Made by a program: the position numbers and the translations under genes. Of a DNA stretch of 6,426 nucleotides, positions 5,979-6,426 are shown in pieces. How positions within the stretch are numbered: position 1 is the stretch's first letter; every line of letters begins with the position of its first letter. The stretch comes from WHSM01 sp050701635 (GTDB taxonomy: Bacteria > Actinomycetota > Actinomycetes > Mycobacteriales > Micromonosporaceae): assembly GCA_050701635.1 (NCBI GenBank), contig JBOGDF010000317.1:1-6426 (forward strand), written 5' to 3'. The notes below the pieces were generated by a model that was not told where the DNA came from, searched no databases, and saw only the letters and a list, made by a program, of their open reading frames with translations.

Positions 5979-6426
5979 ATGCTCGACACGCCATCGTTCC
6001 GCACCACCGGGTTCGACCCCGGCAACCGCGCCTACCAGCGCTTCGGCCACATGCTCCGCGAGCACTTCGACGTCATCGAGTGGCGGCGCGAGGCCAACGA
6101 CGAACTGGTGCTCACCACCGTCACCGACCTAGACACCGGCGACTCGTTCTCCTTCACCGTGATCGACTCCGTCGAGGACCAGCAGCCCTGCGCGGTGCTG
6201 GCGCTGCGCGACGGTCAGCTCACCGCCCACGGGCCCGTCGCCGGCATCGCCTCCGCCTGCCGCCACGCTCCCACACTCGCGCTGACAAGTCAGGAAGTCA
6301 CCGCCACCATGGGCGTGCGTCTGCACAACCCGACAGACAAGGGGCTGCCCGACACCGACTTCTGGTACCAGCAGCCACCCACCGACGACCTCGCGGTCAG
6401 CCCCGCGTCCAGTGAAGCAGCCCCCG
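5979..6426 (+). CDS. Hypothetical protein, 5' part only (runs off the window)
   Basis: An open frame without a stop to the window edge, giving at least 149 residues beginning MLDTPSFRTTGFDPGNRAYQ. I do not recognise the family. The product is acidic and soluble, without signal peptide or membrane segments. Features visible are NRAYQRFGHMLREHFDVIEWRRE (20-40 region), an alternating beta-like stretch LVLTTVTDLDTGDSFSFTVID, a small-residue segment HGPVAGIASACRHAP, and a tail rich in Ser, Ala, Pro and Asp that looks disordered. The ATG at 5979 has GGAAAGG at 5965-5971, 7 nt upstream; an ATG at 5973 is only 1 nt from that site and is less likely. Codon use is typical of real genes here, with strong third-position GC. 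It is separated from the gene at 5140 by a terminator, so it is probably transcribed on its own. Confidence 0.75.
   Translation, partial: MLDTPSFRTTGFDPGNRAYQRFGHMLREHFDVIEWRREANDELVLTTVTDLDTGDSFSFTVIDSVEDQQPCAVLALRDGQLTAHGPVAGIASACRHAPTLALTSQEVTATMGVRLHNPTDKGLPDTDFWYQQPPTDDLAVSPASSEAAP

Noticed and set aside
5768..6415. 215-codon frame overlapping the partial gene at the right edge
   Set aside because: The Arg/His/Pro-rich composition is that of a shifted frame. The frame starting at 5979 has a ribosome binding site and normal protein composition.
1..6426. CRISPR array, rRNA or known riboswitch
   Set aside because: No regularly spaced identical repeats with unique spacers, no conserved rRNA segments and no recognisable riboswitch core were seen.

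Overview
The window is very GC-rich, with G or C in nearly all third codon positions, GTG starts and AAGGAGG-type ribosome binding sites. Together with the promoter motif described below, this points to an actinobacterium (Actinomycetota). The gene content is that of an accessory or genome-plasticity region. I cannot name the genus.

Layout: positions 1-91 are flanking DNA holding two 17-bp repeats at a 20-bp period, possibly the end of a second insertion sequence that lies mostly off the left edge. Positions 92-2777 are an apparently intact IS21-family element, with istA (DDE transposase) and istB (AAA+ helper ATPase) in one transcription unit. The ends start TG and finish CA, and each carries three copies of a GACGGT-N6-TGGCCCC site in mirrored order and nearly mirrored spacing. 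The right end abuts a 5'-truncated tyrosine-recombinase-like gene (2778-3544) whose missing front half is not on the other side of the element, so the insertion was accompanied or followed by rearrangement.

Next is a DinB-fold protein gene (3685-4239). About 80 bp ahead of it is a sequence that fits, with exact spacing, the RecA-independent DNA-damage promoter of actinobacteria (tTGTCRgtg-N8-TAnnnT, the PafBC-dependent type). This is the best regulatory prediction in the window. About 900 bp without a convincing gene follows (4240-5139). Then come a small, probably coiled-coil protein of unknown function (5140-5592) with a terminator behind it, another gene-poor stretch, and the 5' part of a second unknown gene (5979 to the window end).

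istA and istB act together in transposition. The truncated recombinase, the DinB-like gene and the two unknown genes show no shared pathway. I do not see a clear new defence, CRISPR or biosynthetic system here. The points most worth checking are the end architecture of the element, the damage-type promoter, and the possible second IS end at the left edge.
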